From: Pandoraea communis
Lineage (GTDB): Bacteria > Pseudomonadota > Gammaproteobacteria > Burkholderiales > Burkholderiaceae
Assembly: GCF_902459745.1 (NCBI RefSeq)
Contig: NZ_CABPSJ010000004.1
Coordinates: 372,001-436,000 of the forward strand
Direction of reading: 5' to 3'
DNA length: 64,000 nucleotides
Below are positions 54,880 through 63,115 of the stretch, in pieces. How positions within the stretch are numbered: the first letter of the stretch is position 1; the number at the start of each line of letters is the position of its first letter. A model generated the notes under the pieces. It did not search any database, was not told the DNA's origin, and worked only from the letters and a program-made list of their open reading frames with translations. The translations under genes were made by a program, and so were the position numbers.

Positions 54880-55068
54880 TCAGCGCGAAGGGATTCCGGT
54901 GTTGGACGAGTGCGCCGGCATGCCCGGCATTTCGACATAGTGATGCAGTACGGCCCGCACGCTACCGTATTCGGTGTCGCGCCGGGTGACTGCGCCGGAC
55001 AAGCAGATCGTAATCGTCACCATCGTCACCAACGCAAGGATGAAGACAACAGCCAGTGGCAGCTTCAT
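54880..55068 (-). CDS. Small single-span membrane protein of unknown function
   Basis: 62 residues from ATG 55068, with AGGAG at good spacing. One N-terminal hydrophobic segment (LAVVFILALVTMVTITICL) may be a membrane anchor or an uncleaved signal; the remainder (TRRDTEYGSVRAVLHHYVEMPG) is short and polar. No family recognised. It is divergent from grpE. Confidence 0.6.
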   Translation of the reverse strand: MKLPLAVVFILALVTMVTITICLSGAVTRRDTEYGSVRAVLHHYVEMPGMPAHSSNTGIPSR

Positions 55069-55270
55069 GATGCGCTCCTGAAAGAACACTACGCCGGACG
55101 AAGGGTGTCCGGCGAGCGGCCGGGTCCAGCACGGCACATCCATCAACTGGACCGTAATTCATGTTAGGTCGCAGCAACGGCCGATACAATAGAGGACTCG
55201 TAACGCGTGTAACCGGATATTTACCGGAACGCCGCGCGCACCGGTATGGCGCATAGAATGCCCGCCAGCT

Positions 55271-55299
55271 CTTGAAATCGGTGTGAACGTCCCTACTAT
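55271..55299 (+). promoter_or_regulatory. Sigma32 (heat-shock) promoter of grpE
   Basis: CTTGAAA (55271-55277), 13-base spacer, CCCTACTAT (55291-55299): a perfect -35 element and a -10 close to the RpoH consensus CCCCATNT. It lies 69 bases before the grpE start, and suits heat induction of grpE-trx-dnaK. Confidence 0.75.
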
Positions 55300-55367
55300 G
55301 CAAAGGGATTTGAACCGGTGGCGCATCGTCGTGGTGCGCTGCAAGAACCTTTTGACGACTCAAGCTC

Positions 55368-55913
55368 ATGACTGAACAGCAAAACACCCCCGACCAGCCG
55401 ATTCCGTCCCAGGCCGAAGCGGCCCCGAACGACGCTGCGCTCGCGAACGACGCGCTGCCCTCGGTCGAGGCGCAACTTCTGGCGGCACAGGCCGAAGCGG
55501 CGAGCCTGCGCGACGATGCGTTGCGCGCCCGCGCCGAGATGGAGAACGTCCGCCGTCGTGCGGAAGATGAAGTGGCAAAAGCCCGCAAATTCGCGGTGGA
55601 AAACTTCGCGGAGAACCTGCTGCCGGTGATCGACAGCCTGGAGGCCGCAGCGGCCGACCAGAGCGGCGACGTGGCCAAACTGCAGGAAGGCGTCGCCCTG
55701 ACCCTGCGCCAACTCGTCTCCGCGCTCGAACGCAGCAAGGTGACGGTCATCGACCCGGCCGGCGCAAAGTTTGATCCGCATCAGCATCAGGCCATCTCCA
55801 TGGTGCCGGCCGAACAGGAGCCGAATACCGTAGTAGCAGTGCTGCAGAAAGGGTATCTGATTGCCGACCGCGTGCTGCGCCCGGCTTTGGTGACCGTCGC
55901 AGCGAGCAAGTAA
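55368..55913 (+). CDS. grpE: Nucleotide exchange factor GrpE
   Basis: 181 residues. An acidic, Gln-rich N-terminus is followed by a long helix ([25 protein letters not shown] region, about residues 55-80) and a C-terminal beta domain ([34 protein letters not shown]). It releases ADP from DnaK. A heat-shock promoter lies upstream. Confidence 0.95.
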   Translation: MTEQQNTPDQPIPSQAEAAPNDAALANDALPSVEAQLLAAQAEAASLRDDALRARAEMENVRRRAEDEVAKARKFAVENFAENLLPVIDSLEAAAADQSGDVAKLQEGVALTLRQLVSALERSKVTVIDPAGAKFDPHQHQAISMVPAEQEPNTVVAVLQKGYLIADRVLRPALVTVAASK

Positions 55914-56040
55914 CCGTGCTGCCATGACATCATGGCAAGCTTCGATCTTCGGATAGGCGAAGCGGTTGGCGCGCAAGGCATGGCAGGCGGCCGACGCGGG
56001 CATCGATGGACGGCTGGGCAACAGGTAAGGATCGGCGATC
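55914..56040 (+). other. grpE-trx spacer with a hairpin
   Basis: TGCCATGA (55920-55927) and TCATGGCA (55930-55937) form an inverted repeat directly after the grpE stop, with no T run. It may stabilise the grpE message 3-prime end. Nothing else is visible. Confidence 0.45.
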
Positions 56041-56469
56041 ATGGCAGGTGACCTTCCGGGCGTGGCGGGTATCGACGGCACGGCATTCGAGGTGTTTTCG
56101 ATGCAGGCGCTGACGACCGAAACGTTCGACGAAGGGCTGCGTGAGGCAGGCGGGGCGCTGGCGGTGGTGTTTTTCTGGGGCGTCGACTGTTTTAACTGCG
56201 AAGTCGCGAAAAAGACCATGCTCGCGCAGCGCGAGGCCATTGCCGCCTTGGGGTTGCGCTGGTTCCATGCCAACGTGTACGCCGATGCGGCGCTGGACAA
56301 GCGCTTCGGGTTACACGGCGTACCGACGTTTTTCTTCTTCCACGAAGGCAAGAAGCTTGGCCGGGCAACCGGCTGGCAGGGTTTGCCCCAGTTCCGGCTG
56401 GCGGTGGCCGCCGCACGCGAGAAAATCGCGGCGGCGGGGGGCAAAACCGGACAGCAGGAAGGGTCTTGA
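56041..56469 (+). CDS. Thioredoxin-family protein between grpE and dnaK
   Basis: 142 residues. Thioredoxin fold with active-site CFNC (Cys50, Cys53) in FFWGVDCFNCEVAK, and the cis-Pro in GLHGVPTFFFF. No signal peptide, so cytoplasmic. The atypical CxxC differs from the CGPC of thioredoxin 1. The gene regularly accompanies grpE-dnaK in Burkholderiaceae, as I recall, suggesting a redox or chaperone role in heat stress. Confidence 0.85.
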   Translation: MAGDLPGVAGIDGTAFEVFSMQALTTETFDEGLREAGGALAVVFFWGVDCFNCEVAKKTMLAQREAIAALGLRWFHANVYADAALDKRFGLHGVPTFFFFHEGKKLGRATGWQGLPQFRLAVAAAREKIAAAGGKTGQQEGS

Positions 56470-56565
56470 AATGCACCGGGCTGCACCCATATCTCGTGCA
56501 GATCAATGAATTGAATGGGCCGCAGGCCCGAAAGAAAGACGCAAAGGACGCTAGGAGAAATTCAA

Positions 56566-58491
56566 ATGGGCAAAATTATCGGTATTGACTTGGGCACCAC
56601 CAACTCGTGCGTGGCCGTCATGGAAGGCAATCAGGTCAAGATCATCGAAAACGCGGAAGGTGCCCGCACCACGCCGTCGATCATCGCGTACATGGACGAT
56701 GGCGAGATCCTGGTCGGCGCGCCGGCCAAGCGTCAGGCGGTGACCAACCCGAAGAACACGCTGTACGCTGTCAAGCGCCTGATCGGCCGCCGCTTCGAAG
56801 AAAAAGAAGTGCAGAAGGACATCGGCCTGATGCCGTACAAGATCGTCAAGGCCGACAACGGCGACGCCTGGGTGGAAGCGCGCGACCAGAAGCTGGCCCC
56901 GCCGCAGATTTCCGCTGAAGTGCTGCGCAAGATGAAGAAGACCGCCGAGGATTATCTGGGCGAACCGGTGACGGAAGCGGTGATCACGGTGCCGGCCTAC
57001 TTCAACGACAGCCAGCGTCAGGCAACCAAGGACGCCGGGCGCATCGCCGGTCTGGAAGTCAAGCGCATCATCAATGAGCCGACCGCAGCCGCACTGGCTT
57101 TCGGTCTGGACAAGAAAGAAGGCGGCGACCGCAAGATCGCCGTGTATGACCTGGGTGGCGGCACGTTCGACATCTCGATCATCGAAATCGCGGATGTGGA
57201 CGGCGAGCACCAGTTCGAAGTGCTGTCGACCAACGGCGACACGTTCCTGGGCGGTGAAGACTTCGACCAGCGCATCATCGACTACATCATCGGCGAGTTC
57301 AAGAAGGAACAAGGCGTCGATCTGTCGAAGGACGTGCTTGCGCTGCAACGCCTGAAGGAAGCGGCGGAAAAGGCCAAGATCGAACTGTCGTCGAGCCAGC
57401 AGACCGAAATCAATCTGCCGTACATCACGGCCGATGCCTCGGGTCCGAAGCACTTGAACCTGAAGATCACGCGCGCCAAGCTCGAAGCGCTGGTCGAAGA
57501 GCTGATCGAACGCACGATCGAGCCCTGCCGTCTGGCTATCAAGGATGCCGGTGTGAAGGTGGGCGACATCGACGACGTGATTCTGGTCGGCGGTATGACC
57601 CGTATGCCGAAGGTGCAGGACAAGGTCAAGGAGTTCTTCGGCAAGGAGCCGCGCAAGGACGTGAACCCGGACGAAGCCGTGGCCGCAGGTGCCTCGATTC
57701 AGGGTTCGGTGCTCTCGGGCGACCGTAAGGATGTGCTGCTGCTCGACGTGACCCCGCTCTCGCTCGGTATCGAAACGCTGGGCGGCGTGATGACGAAGAT
57801 GATCACGAAGAACACCACGATCCCGACGAAGCACTCGCAAGTGTTCTCGACGGCGGACGACAACCAGCCGGCTGTGACGATCAAGGTGTATCAGGGTGAG
57901 CGCGAAATGGCTGCCGGCAACAAGTCGCTGGGCGAGTTCAACCTCGAAGGCATTCCGCCCGCCGCACGTGGCACGCCGCAGATCGAAGTGACCTTCGACA
58001 TCGACGCCAACGGCATTCTGCATGTGGGCGCGAAGGACAAGGCCACGGGCAAGGAAAACAAGATCGTCATCAAGGCGAACTCGGGCCTGTCGGATGCCGA
58101 GATCGAGCAAATGGTGAAGGATGCCGAGCTGAACGCCGAAGAAGACAAGAAGGCTCGCGAACTGGCCGATGCCCGTAACCAGGGCGACGCGCTGGTGCAC
58201 AGCACCCGCAAGGCGCTGACCGAGTACGGCGACAAGATCGAGGCCTCGGAGAAGGAAGCGATCGAATCGGCCATCACGGCATTGGAAGGCGCACTGCGCG
58301 GTTCGGACAAGGCAGATATCGATGCCAAGGTCGAAGCGCTGGGCACCGCGAGCCAGAAGCTCGGCGAGAAGATGTACGCCGATATGCAGGCCCAGGCCGG
58401 CGCTGCGGGTGCCGCAGGCGCCGAGCAAGGCAAGCCGCATGACGATAACGTCGTCGACGCTGAAGTAAAAGAAGTCAACGACAAGAAGTAA
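56566..58491 (+). CDS. dnaK: Chaperone DnaK (Hsp70)
   Basis: 641 residues from ATG 56566 (AGGAGA upstream). ATPase motifs [47 protein letters not shown]; substrate domain [17 protein letters not shown]; disordered Gly/Ala end and terminal VNDKK in place of the usual EEVKD-type end. It folds proteins with DnaJ and GrpE. Confidence 0.97.
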   Translation: MGKIIGIDLGTTNSCVAVMEGNQVKIIENAEGARTTPSIIAYMDDGEILVGAPAKRQAVTNPKNTLYAVKRLIGRRFEEKEVQKDIGLMPYKIVKADNGDAWVEARDQKLAPPQISAEVLRKMKKTAEDYLGEPVTEAVITVPAYFNDSQRQATKDAGRIAGLEVKRIINEPTAAALAFGLDKKEGGDRKIAVYDLGGGTFDISIIEIADVDGEHQFEVLSTNGDTFLGGEDFDQRIIDYIIGEFKKEQGVDLSKDVLALQRLKEAAEKAKIELSSSQQTEINLPYITADASGPKHLNLKITRAKLEALVEELIERTIEPCRLAIKDAGVKVGDIDDVILVGGMTRMPKVQDKVKEFFGKEPRKDVNPDEAVAAGASIQGSVLSGDRKDVLLLDVTPLSLGIETLGGVMTKMITKNTTIPTKHSQVFSTADDNQPAVTIKVYQGEREMAAGNKSLGEFNLEGIPPAARGTPQIEVTFDIDANGILHVGAKDKATGKENKIVIKANSGLSDAEIEQMVKDAELNAEEDKKARELADARNQGDALVHSTRKALTEYGDKIEASEKEAIESAITALEGALRGSDKADIDAKVEALGTASQKLGEKMYADMQAQAGAAGAAGAEQGKPHDDNVVDAEVKEVNDKK

Positions 58492-58504
58492 GGTGTGCAT
58501 GGCG

Positions 58505-58582
58505 CGCGGCGCACACCGATGTGCGCCGCGTGTAGGCCGGGTATCGGAGTTCTCTGAAAAGGGAATCTCGACCCGGCTTTTT
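58505..58582 (+). terminator. dnaK 3-prime hairpin and intrinsic terminator in the dnaK-dnaJ spacer
   Basis: An 11-bp perfect hairpin (CGCGGCGCACA, 58505-58515, with 58520-58530) is followed by a longer stem closed by GCCGGGT/ACCCGGC (58536-58542 with 58571-58577), its interior also largely paired, then TTTTT (58578-58582). This reads as a terminator that could limit dnaJ expression relative to dnaK. Confidence 0.75.
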
Positions 58583-58618
58583 GCCTGATGGCGACATGCA
58601 ACAACATTGGAAAGACTT

Positions 58619-59764
58619 ATGTCCAAACGTGATTACTACGAAGTCCTTGGCGTCGCCAAGAACGTCGAAGACAGCGAAATCAAGAAGGCGTATCGCAAGC
58701 TGGCGATGAAGTACCACCCGGACCGCAATCCGGACAGCAAGGATGCCGAAGAGAAATTCAAGGAGGTCAAAGAGGCCTACGAGATGCTCTCCGATCCGGA
58801 AAAGCGTGCTGCGTACGACCAGTACGGTCACGCGGGCGTCGACCCGAATATGGGCGGCTTCGGCGGTGCGGGCGGTCAGGGCTTCGGTGGCTTCGCAGAT
58901 GCGTTCGGCGATATCTTTGGCGACATCTTCGGTCAGGGCGGTCCCGGCGGCGGCCGTGGCGGACGGGCCGGTCCGCAGGTGTATCGCGGCGCGGATCTGC
59001 GCTACAACATGGAGATCACGCTCGAGCAGGCGGCGAACGGCTTCGACACGCAGATTCGTGTGCCGAACTGGGAAGAATGCGAGATCTGCCACGGTAACGG
59101 CGCGAAGCCGGGCACGAAGCCCGAGACCTGCCCGACCTGTAGCGGTTCGGGGACGGTGCGCATGTCGCAGGGCTTCTTCAGCATTCAGCAGACCTGCCCG
59201 AAGTGTCACGGCACTGGCTCGTACATTCCCGAGCCCTGCACGAACTGCCACGGCTCGGGCAAGATCAAGAAGACCAAGACGCTGGAGATCAAGATCCCGG
59301 CGGGTATCGAAGACGGCATGCGCATCCGTTCGTCCGGCAACGGCGAGCCGGGGGTGAATGGCGGTCCGGCGGGCGACCTGTATGTGGAAATCCACATCAA
59401 GGCGCACAACGTGTTCGAGCGCGACGGCAACGATCTGCATTGCCAGATGCCGATTTCGTTCGTCACGGCAGCCCTCGGCGGCGACATCGACGCCCCGACG
59501 CTACACGGCAAGGTGACCTTCGAGGTGCCCGAAGGCACGCAGACGGGCAAGACGTTCCGCCTGCGCGGCAAGGGCATCAAGGGCCTGCGCGAGAGCTATC
59601 CGGGCGATCTGTACGTGCACGTGCAGGTGGAGACGCCGGTCAAGCTCGACGACAAGCAGAAGCAGATGCTGCGTGACTTCGACACCTCGCTCAAGGCGGG
59701 CGGCGCTCGTCACAGCCCGCAGTCGAAGGGCTGGTTCGACCGTGTGAAGCAGTTCTTCGAGTAA
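58619..59764 (+). CDS. dnaJ: Chaperone DnaJ (Hsp40)
   Basis: 381 residues from ATG 58619. J domain with HPD at 33-35, Gly/Phe-rich linker, four zinc-finger repeats ([32 protein letters not shown]) and the C-terminal substrate domains. Full-length type I DnaJ. It follows dnaK after a spacer with a terminator; no separate promoter is clear. GGAAAG is the only ribosome-binding-like sequence. Confidence 0.97.
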   Translation: MSKRDYYEVLGVAKNVEDSEIKKAYRKLAMKYHPDRNPDSKDAEEKFKEVKEAYEMLSDPEKRAAYDQYGHAGVDPNMGGFGGAGGQGFGGFADAFGDIFGDIFGQGGPGGGRGGRAGPQVYRGADLRYNMEITLEQAANGFDTQIRVPNWEECEICHGNGAKPGTKPETCPTCSGSGTVRMSQGFFSIQQTCPKCHGTGSYIPEPCTNCHGSGKIKKTKTLEIKIPAGIEDGMRIRSSGNGEPGVNGGPAGDLYVEIHIKAHNVFERDGNDLHCQMPISFVTAALGGDIDAPTLHGKVTFEVPEGTQTGKTFRLRGKGIKGLRESYPGDLYVHVQVETPVKLDDKQKQMLRDFDTSLKAGGARHSPQSKGWFDRVKQFFE

Positions 59765-59768
59765 TTCC

Positions 59769-61703
59769 ATGCAAAGTGAAGCGCCTTTGGCCGCATTCGC
59801 GCTGTTGGACGACAGCGCGGATCCGGCCGGCGAGGCGCGTCTGTATACCGGGCTCGTATGCGAGGTGACTTGCGACGAGCCCGGTGTGCTTTCCGACGCG
59901 CTTCGCGAAGTGGAAGACGCCTCGCGTCAGGGCCTGCATGCCGTGCTGTTGACCGACTACGAGTTCGGTGTGCGTCTGGGCGGCGTGCATACGGTAACGA
60001 CGCGTCGTGCGCCGGGCCAGTTTCGCGCGCTGCTGTTCCGTGAATTGCAGCGGCTCGACGCCACGCAGACGCAAGTGTGGTTGTCGCGGCAGGAAGCGGC
60101 GTATGCCGGCGATGGCCTGACGCCTGCGCCTGCCATGGGCGGCAGCGACGAGATTCACCGCCCAGGCGTTGCCGGTGTGGCGGCGCTGCAAGCCGACGTC
60201 AGCGAAGCTGGCTTCGACGACGCCATTGCCCGCATTCACGAGTGGCTCGCTCAGGGCGAGTGCTATCAGATCAACTACACCTACCGTCTGAATTTCGACG
60301 CGTTCGGCTCTCCCGTGGCGCTATACCGACGGTTGCGCGCGCGTCAGCCGGTGCCTTACGGCGCGCTCATCATGCTGCCCGGTGCGCAGGGTGTCGCAGG
60401 CCGCGCGATCCTTTCGCTCTCGCCCGAACTGTTTCTGCGCCATTCGCGGGGCCGGATCGAGGCGCGGCCGATGAAAGGCACGGCCCCCGCCAGTGGCGAC
60501 GCGGTGGAGGATGCCAAGCGCAGTGCCGCACTCGCCGCAGACGAGAAGAATCGCGCCGAGAACCTGATGATCGTCGATCTGTTGCGCAACGATCTCGGGC
60601 GCATCGCGACGCCGGGGTCGGTCAAGGTACCGAAACTCTTCGAAGTGACGCGCTTCGCGAGCGTGTTGCAGATGACGTCGACGGTCACGGCGGCGCTGCC
60701 CCAAGCCACCTCGTTCGCCGACGTCTTACGTGCGCTTTATCCGTGCGGTTCGATCACCGGCGCGCCGAAGCATCGCACGATGCAACTGATCGGCGAACTG
60801 GAAGTGTCGCCGCGCGGGCTGTATACCGGCGCAATCGGTTGGCTTGACGCACGCGAAGACGACCCGCAAGCGCTTGGCGACTTCTGCCTGTCCGTCGCTA
60901 TTCGGACGCTGGAACTCGACGCCCCGGATGCCAGCGGACTGCGGCGAGGCAGGCTCGGTGTCGGTGCGGGAATCGTGCTCGACAGCAAAGCGGAGGAGGA
61001 GCGCGAAGAGTGCAAGCTCAAGGCGCGTTTTCTTAGCGCGCTCGATCCGGGCTTCGAACTCTTCGAGACGATGCGGGCGACGCGAGGCGATGGTGTGGCG
61101 CGTGTCGAGCGACATCTCGCGCGTCTGGCGGCATCGGCGGCGTATTTCGGTTTCCGCTTTGATGGCATGGCGTTGCGTGCACAACTCGACGCGGTTGTCG
61201 CAACCCTTATGGAGGACACCGTTCACCGGGTTCGTCTGGCGCTCTCACACGACGGCGAGACGGCCATCACGCATGCGGTGCTGGCGCCCCTTCCGGACAA
61301 AACGGTGTCGGTGCTGCTACTTGCGGAGAATGCAAGTGCCACACGAGCGGCTGACCTGTTCCTGCGTCACAAAACCACTGTGCGCGCGCAATACGACGAC
61401 GCCTGGCGTGCCGCAGAAGCGAAGGGTGCCTTCGACGTGCTGTTCTTCAACAAACGGGGCGAGTTGACCGAGGGCGGGCGCAGCAACGTGTTCGTCAAGC
61501 GAGACGGTATCTGGATGACGCCGCCGTTATCGTCCGGCGTGCTGCCGGGTGTGATGCGCAATGTGATGCTCGCCGATCCGGCGTGGGCGGCGGTAGAGGC
61601 TGTGCTTACGCGCGAAGACGTGCTGAACGCACAGGCGATCGTTGTGTGCAACGCGCTACGCGGGGCACTTCCTGCGCGTTTGGTTGCCGCCGCAGACGCG
61701 TGA
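59769..61703 (+). CDS. pabB: Fused aminodeoxychorismate synthase component I / aminodeoxychorismate lyase
   Basis: 644 residues. The chorismate-binding PabB part (residues about 1-410) contains GECYQINYTYR, RPMKGTAP, NLMIVDLLRNDLGRI and GSITGAPK. A class IV aminotransferase-like PabC part (about 430-644) has the PLP lysine Lys535 in RHKTTVRAQYD and GELTEGGRSNVF. The two steps from chorismate to p-aminobenzoate for folate are thus joined in one chain, with glutamine amidotransferase PabA elsewhere. It starts four bases after dnaJ. Confidence 0.93.
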   Translation: MQSEAPLAAFALLDDSADPAGEARLYTGLVCEVTCDEPGVLSDALREVEDASRQGLHAVLLTDYEFGVRLGGVHTVTTRRAPGQFRALLFRELQRLDATQTQVWLSRQEAAYAGDGLTPAPAMGGSDEIHRPGVAGVAALQADVSEAGFDDAIARIHEWLAQGECYQINYTYRLNFDAFGSPVALYRRLRARQPVPYGALIMLPGAQGVAGRAILSLSPELFLRHSRGRIEARPMKGTAPASGDAVEDAKRSAALAADEKNRAENLMIVDLLRNDLGRIATPGSVKVPKLFEVTRFASVLQMTSTVTAALPQATSFADVLRALYPCGSITGAPKHRTMQLIGELEVSPRGLYTGAIGWLDAREDDPQALGDFCLSVAIRTLELDAPDASGLRRGRLGVGAGIVLDSKAEEEREECKLKARFLSALDPGFELFETMRATRGDGVARVERHLARLAASAAYFGFRFDGMALRAQLDAVVATLMEDTVHRVRLALSHDGETAITHAVLAPLPDKTVSVLLLAENASATRAADLFLRHKTTVRAQYDDAWRAAEAKGAFDVLFFNKRGELTEGGRSNVFVKRDGIWMTPPLSSGVLPGVMRNVMLADPAWAAVEAVLTREDVLNAQAIVVCNALRGALPARLVAAADA

Positions 61704-62054
61704 AGCGAGCCAAGCACTAGCGCCACATCCATCTTCCATGAGGTAAACCGCGCAACGCGGTTTGTGCACTGCACGGCACATCAATCCACTGGGAAAATTC
61801 TTAATAGAGCCTTCTTCTGCCCCGCGCACTGCGGGGCTTCCCGTCTATACGGCCATCGGTCGTCGTTGCCCCGCTGGCCCGTACTTCACCGACGAGCGCG
61901 GTGGCGTCGTCGGCAAAATCACTCCCTCTCTCGTGGAAGTCGACCTCTGTTGATAGTCATTGGGCTGCCGGGGTGCCGATGTGTCAGTGCATTTCTCGCA
62001 CAGAATCCTTGGAGCCGGCGTCCGATGTTTATTTGACTCTAGGAGCGAGAAAAC
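61704..62054. other. Intergenic region before the Gly-X-Gln repeat gene
   Basis: About 350 bases with lower GC. Two hairpins: AAACCGCG/CGCGGTTT (61745-61763), and GCCCCGC/GCGGGGC (61819-61837) followed by TTCCCGTCT, a weak terminator-like end for the dnaJ-pabB transcript. A good ribosome binding site (AGGAGCGAGAAAAC) precedes 62055. The promoter of the repeat gene must lie here, but no clear hexamer pair was found. Confidence 0.5.
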
Positions 62055-62966
62055 ATGAACGAGAACGATCTTGAACTGCAGCTTAACGAAGACCAGATTC
62101 GCCATATTCAGGCGATGACCGGACAACGTATCGGGGCGATTCGAGTGGTGTCGAATTTCCCGGGGCTTCAAGGGATACAGGGTGTGCAGGGCGTGCAAGG
62201 TGCACAGGGTATGCAAGGTGCGCAAGGCTTGCAGGGAGTCCAGGGGGTGCAAGGCCCGCAAGGTATGCAGGGTATTCAGGGTGTGCAAGGGCCGCAGGGT
62301 TATCCGAACGCTCAAGGCATGCAAGGCCCGCAAGGCATGCAGGGTGTTCAGGGCATGCAAGGGCCGCAGGGATATCAGCACGCTCAAGGTGTGCAAGGCC
62401 CGCAAGGCATGCAGGGTGTTCAGGGCATGCAAGGGCCGCAGGGTTATCAGCACGCTCAAGGCGTGCAAGGCCCGCAAGGCATGCAGGGTGTTCAGGGCAT
62501 GCAAGGGCCGCAGGGTTATCAGCACGCTCAAGGTGTGCAAGGTCCGCAAGGCATGCAGGGTCCGCAGGGATATCAATACGCGCAAGGCGTGCAAGGCCCG
62601 CAAGGTATGCAGGGTCCGCAGGGTTATCAGCACGCTCAAGGTGTGCAAGGTCCGCAAGGTATGCAGGGTCCGCAGGGATATCAATACGCGCAAGGCGTGC
62701 AAGGCCCGCAAGGTATGCAGGGTCCGCAGGGTTATCAGCACGCTCAAGGTGTGCAAGGTCCGCAAGGTATGCAGGGTCCGCAGGGATATCAATACGCACA
62801 AGGCGTGCAAGGTCCGCAAGGTATGCAGGGTCCGCAGGGATATCAACACGCCCAAGGTGTGCAAGGCCCGCAAGGCATGCAAGGCGCTCAGGGCGTGCAA
62901 GGACCGCAGGGTGTTCAGGGTTCGGAACAGGTTCAAGGGATTCAAGGCGCCCAAGGGCTGCATTGA
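62055..62966 (+). CDS. Collagen-like protein of 89 Gly-X-Gln triplets behind a 36-residue head
   Basis: 303 residues. The head ([20 protein letters not shown], ending NFPG) is amphipathic and lacks a secretion signal or membrane segment. From residue 37 to the end everything is triplets: Gly-(Val/Met/Pro/Ala/Ile/Leu)-Gln, with ten interruptions of type GYQ-HAQ, GYQ-YAQ or GYP-NAQ that keep register, and one GSE-QVQ near the end. The commonest block is [18 protein letters not shown]. Gln at nearly every third position is unusual for bacterial collagen-like proteins, which use mixed residues. Without a signal peptide, the head could be a leader for a modifying enzyme or special exporter; the PP-loop enzyme gene follows in the same direction. 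Confidence 0.8.
   Translation: MNENDLELQLNEDQIRHIQAMTGQRIGAIRVVSNFPGLQGIQGVQGVQGAQGMQGAQGLQGVQGVQGPQGMQGIQGVQGPQGYPNAQGMQGPQGMQGVQGMQGPQGYQHAQGVQGPQGMQGVQGMQGPQGYQHAQGVQGPQGMQGVQGMQGPQGYQHAQGVQGPQGMQGPQGYQYAQGVQGPQGMQGPQGYQHAQGVQGPQGMQGPQGYQYAQGVQGPQGMQGPQGYQHAQGVQGPQGMQGPQGYQYAQGVQGPQGMQGPQGYQHAQGVQGPQGMQGAQGVQGPQGVQGSEQVQGIQGAQGLH
62163..62963 (+). repeat. Tandem repeat array encoding the Gly-X-Gln domain
   Basis: Nine-base-periodic coding repeats grouped into higher-order units of 72 bases (three copies, residues containing [15 protein letters not shown]) and then 54 bases, alternating GYQHAQ and GYQYAQ versions. Near-identical nucleotide sequence between units points to recent unit duplication; the alternation in the 3-prime half implies that pairs of 54-base units (108 bases) were copied together. 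Confidence 0.9.
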
Positions 62967-63036
62967 TCGCAATGCCGATGTCTACGGCACGGGAGTGCGC
63001 AGAGGGCTTGCGCTCTCGTGTTCGTTGACAAACTGG

Positions 63037-63065
63037 GCGGCTCGGCAGCCGATTCGCCGAGCCGC
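63037..63065 (+). other. Strong hairpin between the repeat gene and the PP-loop gene
   Basis: GCGGCTCGGC (63037-63046) and GCCGAGCCGC (63056-63065) form a perfect 10-bp stem with a 9-base loop and no T run. Placed 50 bases before the next start codon, it could differentially stabilise the repeat-protein message or reduce read-through. Confidence 0.65.
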
Positions 63066-63115
63066 GAATCCCTGATGAGATATCGCTTTCGATAGCTCAC
63101 ATTGGAGTTGCGATC

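Noticed and set aside
55069-56565. CIRCE operator for HrcA upstream of grpE or dnaK
   Set aside because: No TTAGCACTC-N9-GAGTGCTAA-like inverted repeat was found; a sigma32-type promoter explains heat control instead.
56551-58626. Minus-strand frame of about 690 codons opposite dnaK
   Set aside because: A common antisense frame of dnaK in GC-rich genomes; the product has no recognisable protein domains.
62163-62963. Regularly spaced repeats that could suggest a CRISPR array
   Set aside because: There are no unique spacers; the repeats are contiguous, in codon frame and encode Gly-X-Gln triplets.
61845-62972. Minus-strand frame of about 375 codons with [13 protein letters not shown]-type repeats
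   Set aside because: It is the complement of the Gly-X-Gln repeat array; the plus-strand gene has a good ribosome binding site and a non-repetitive head.
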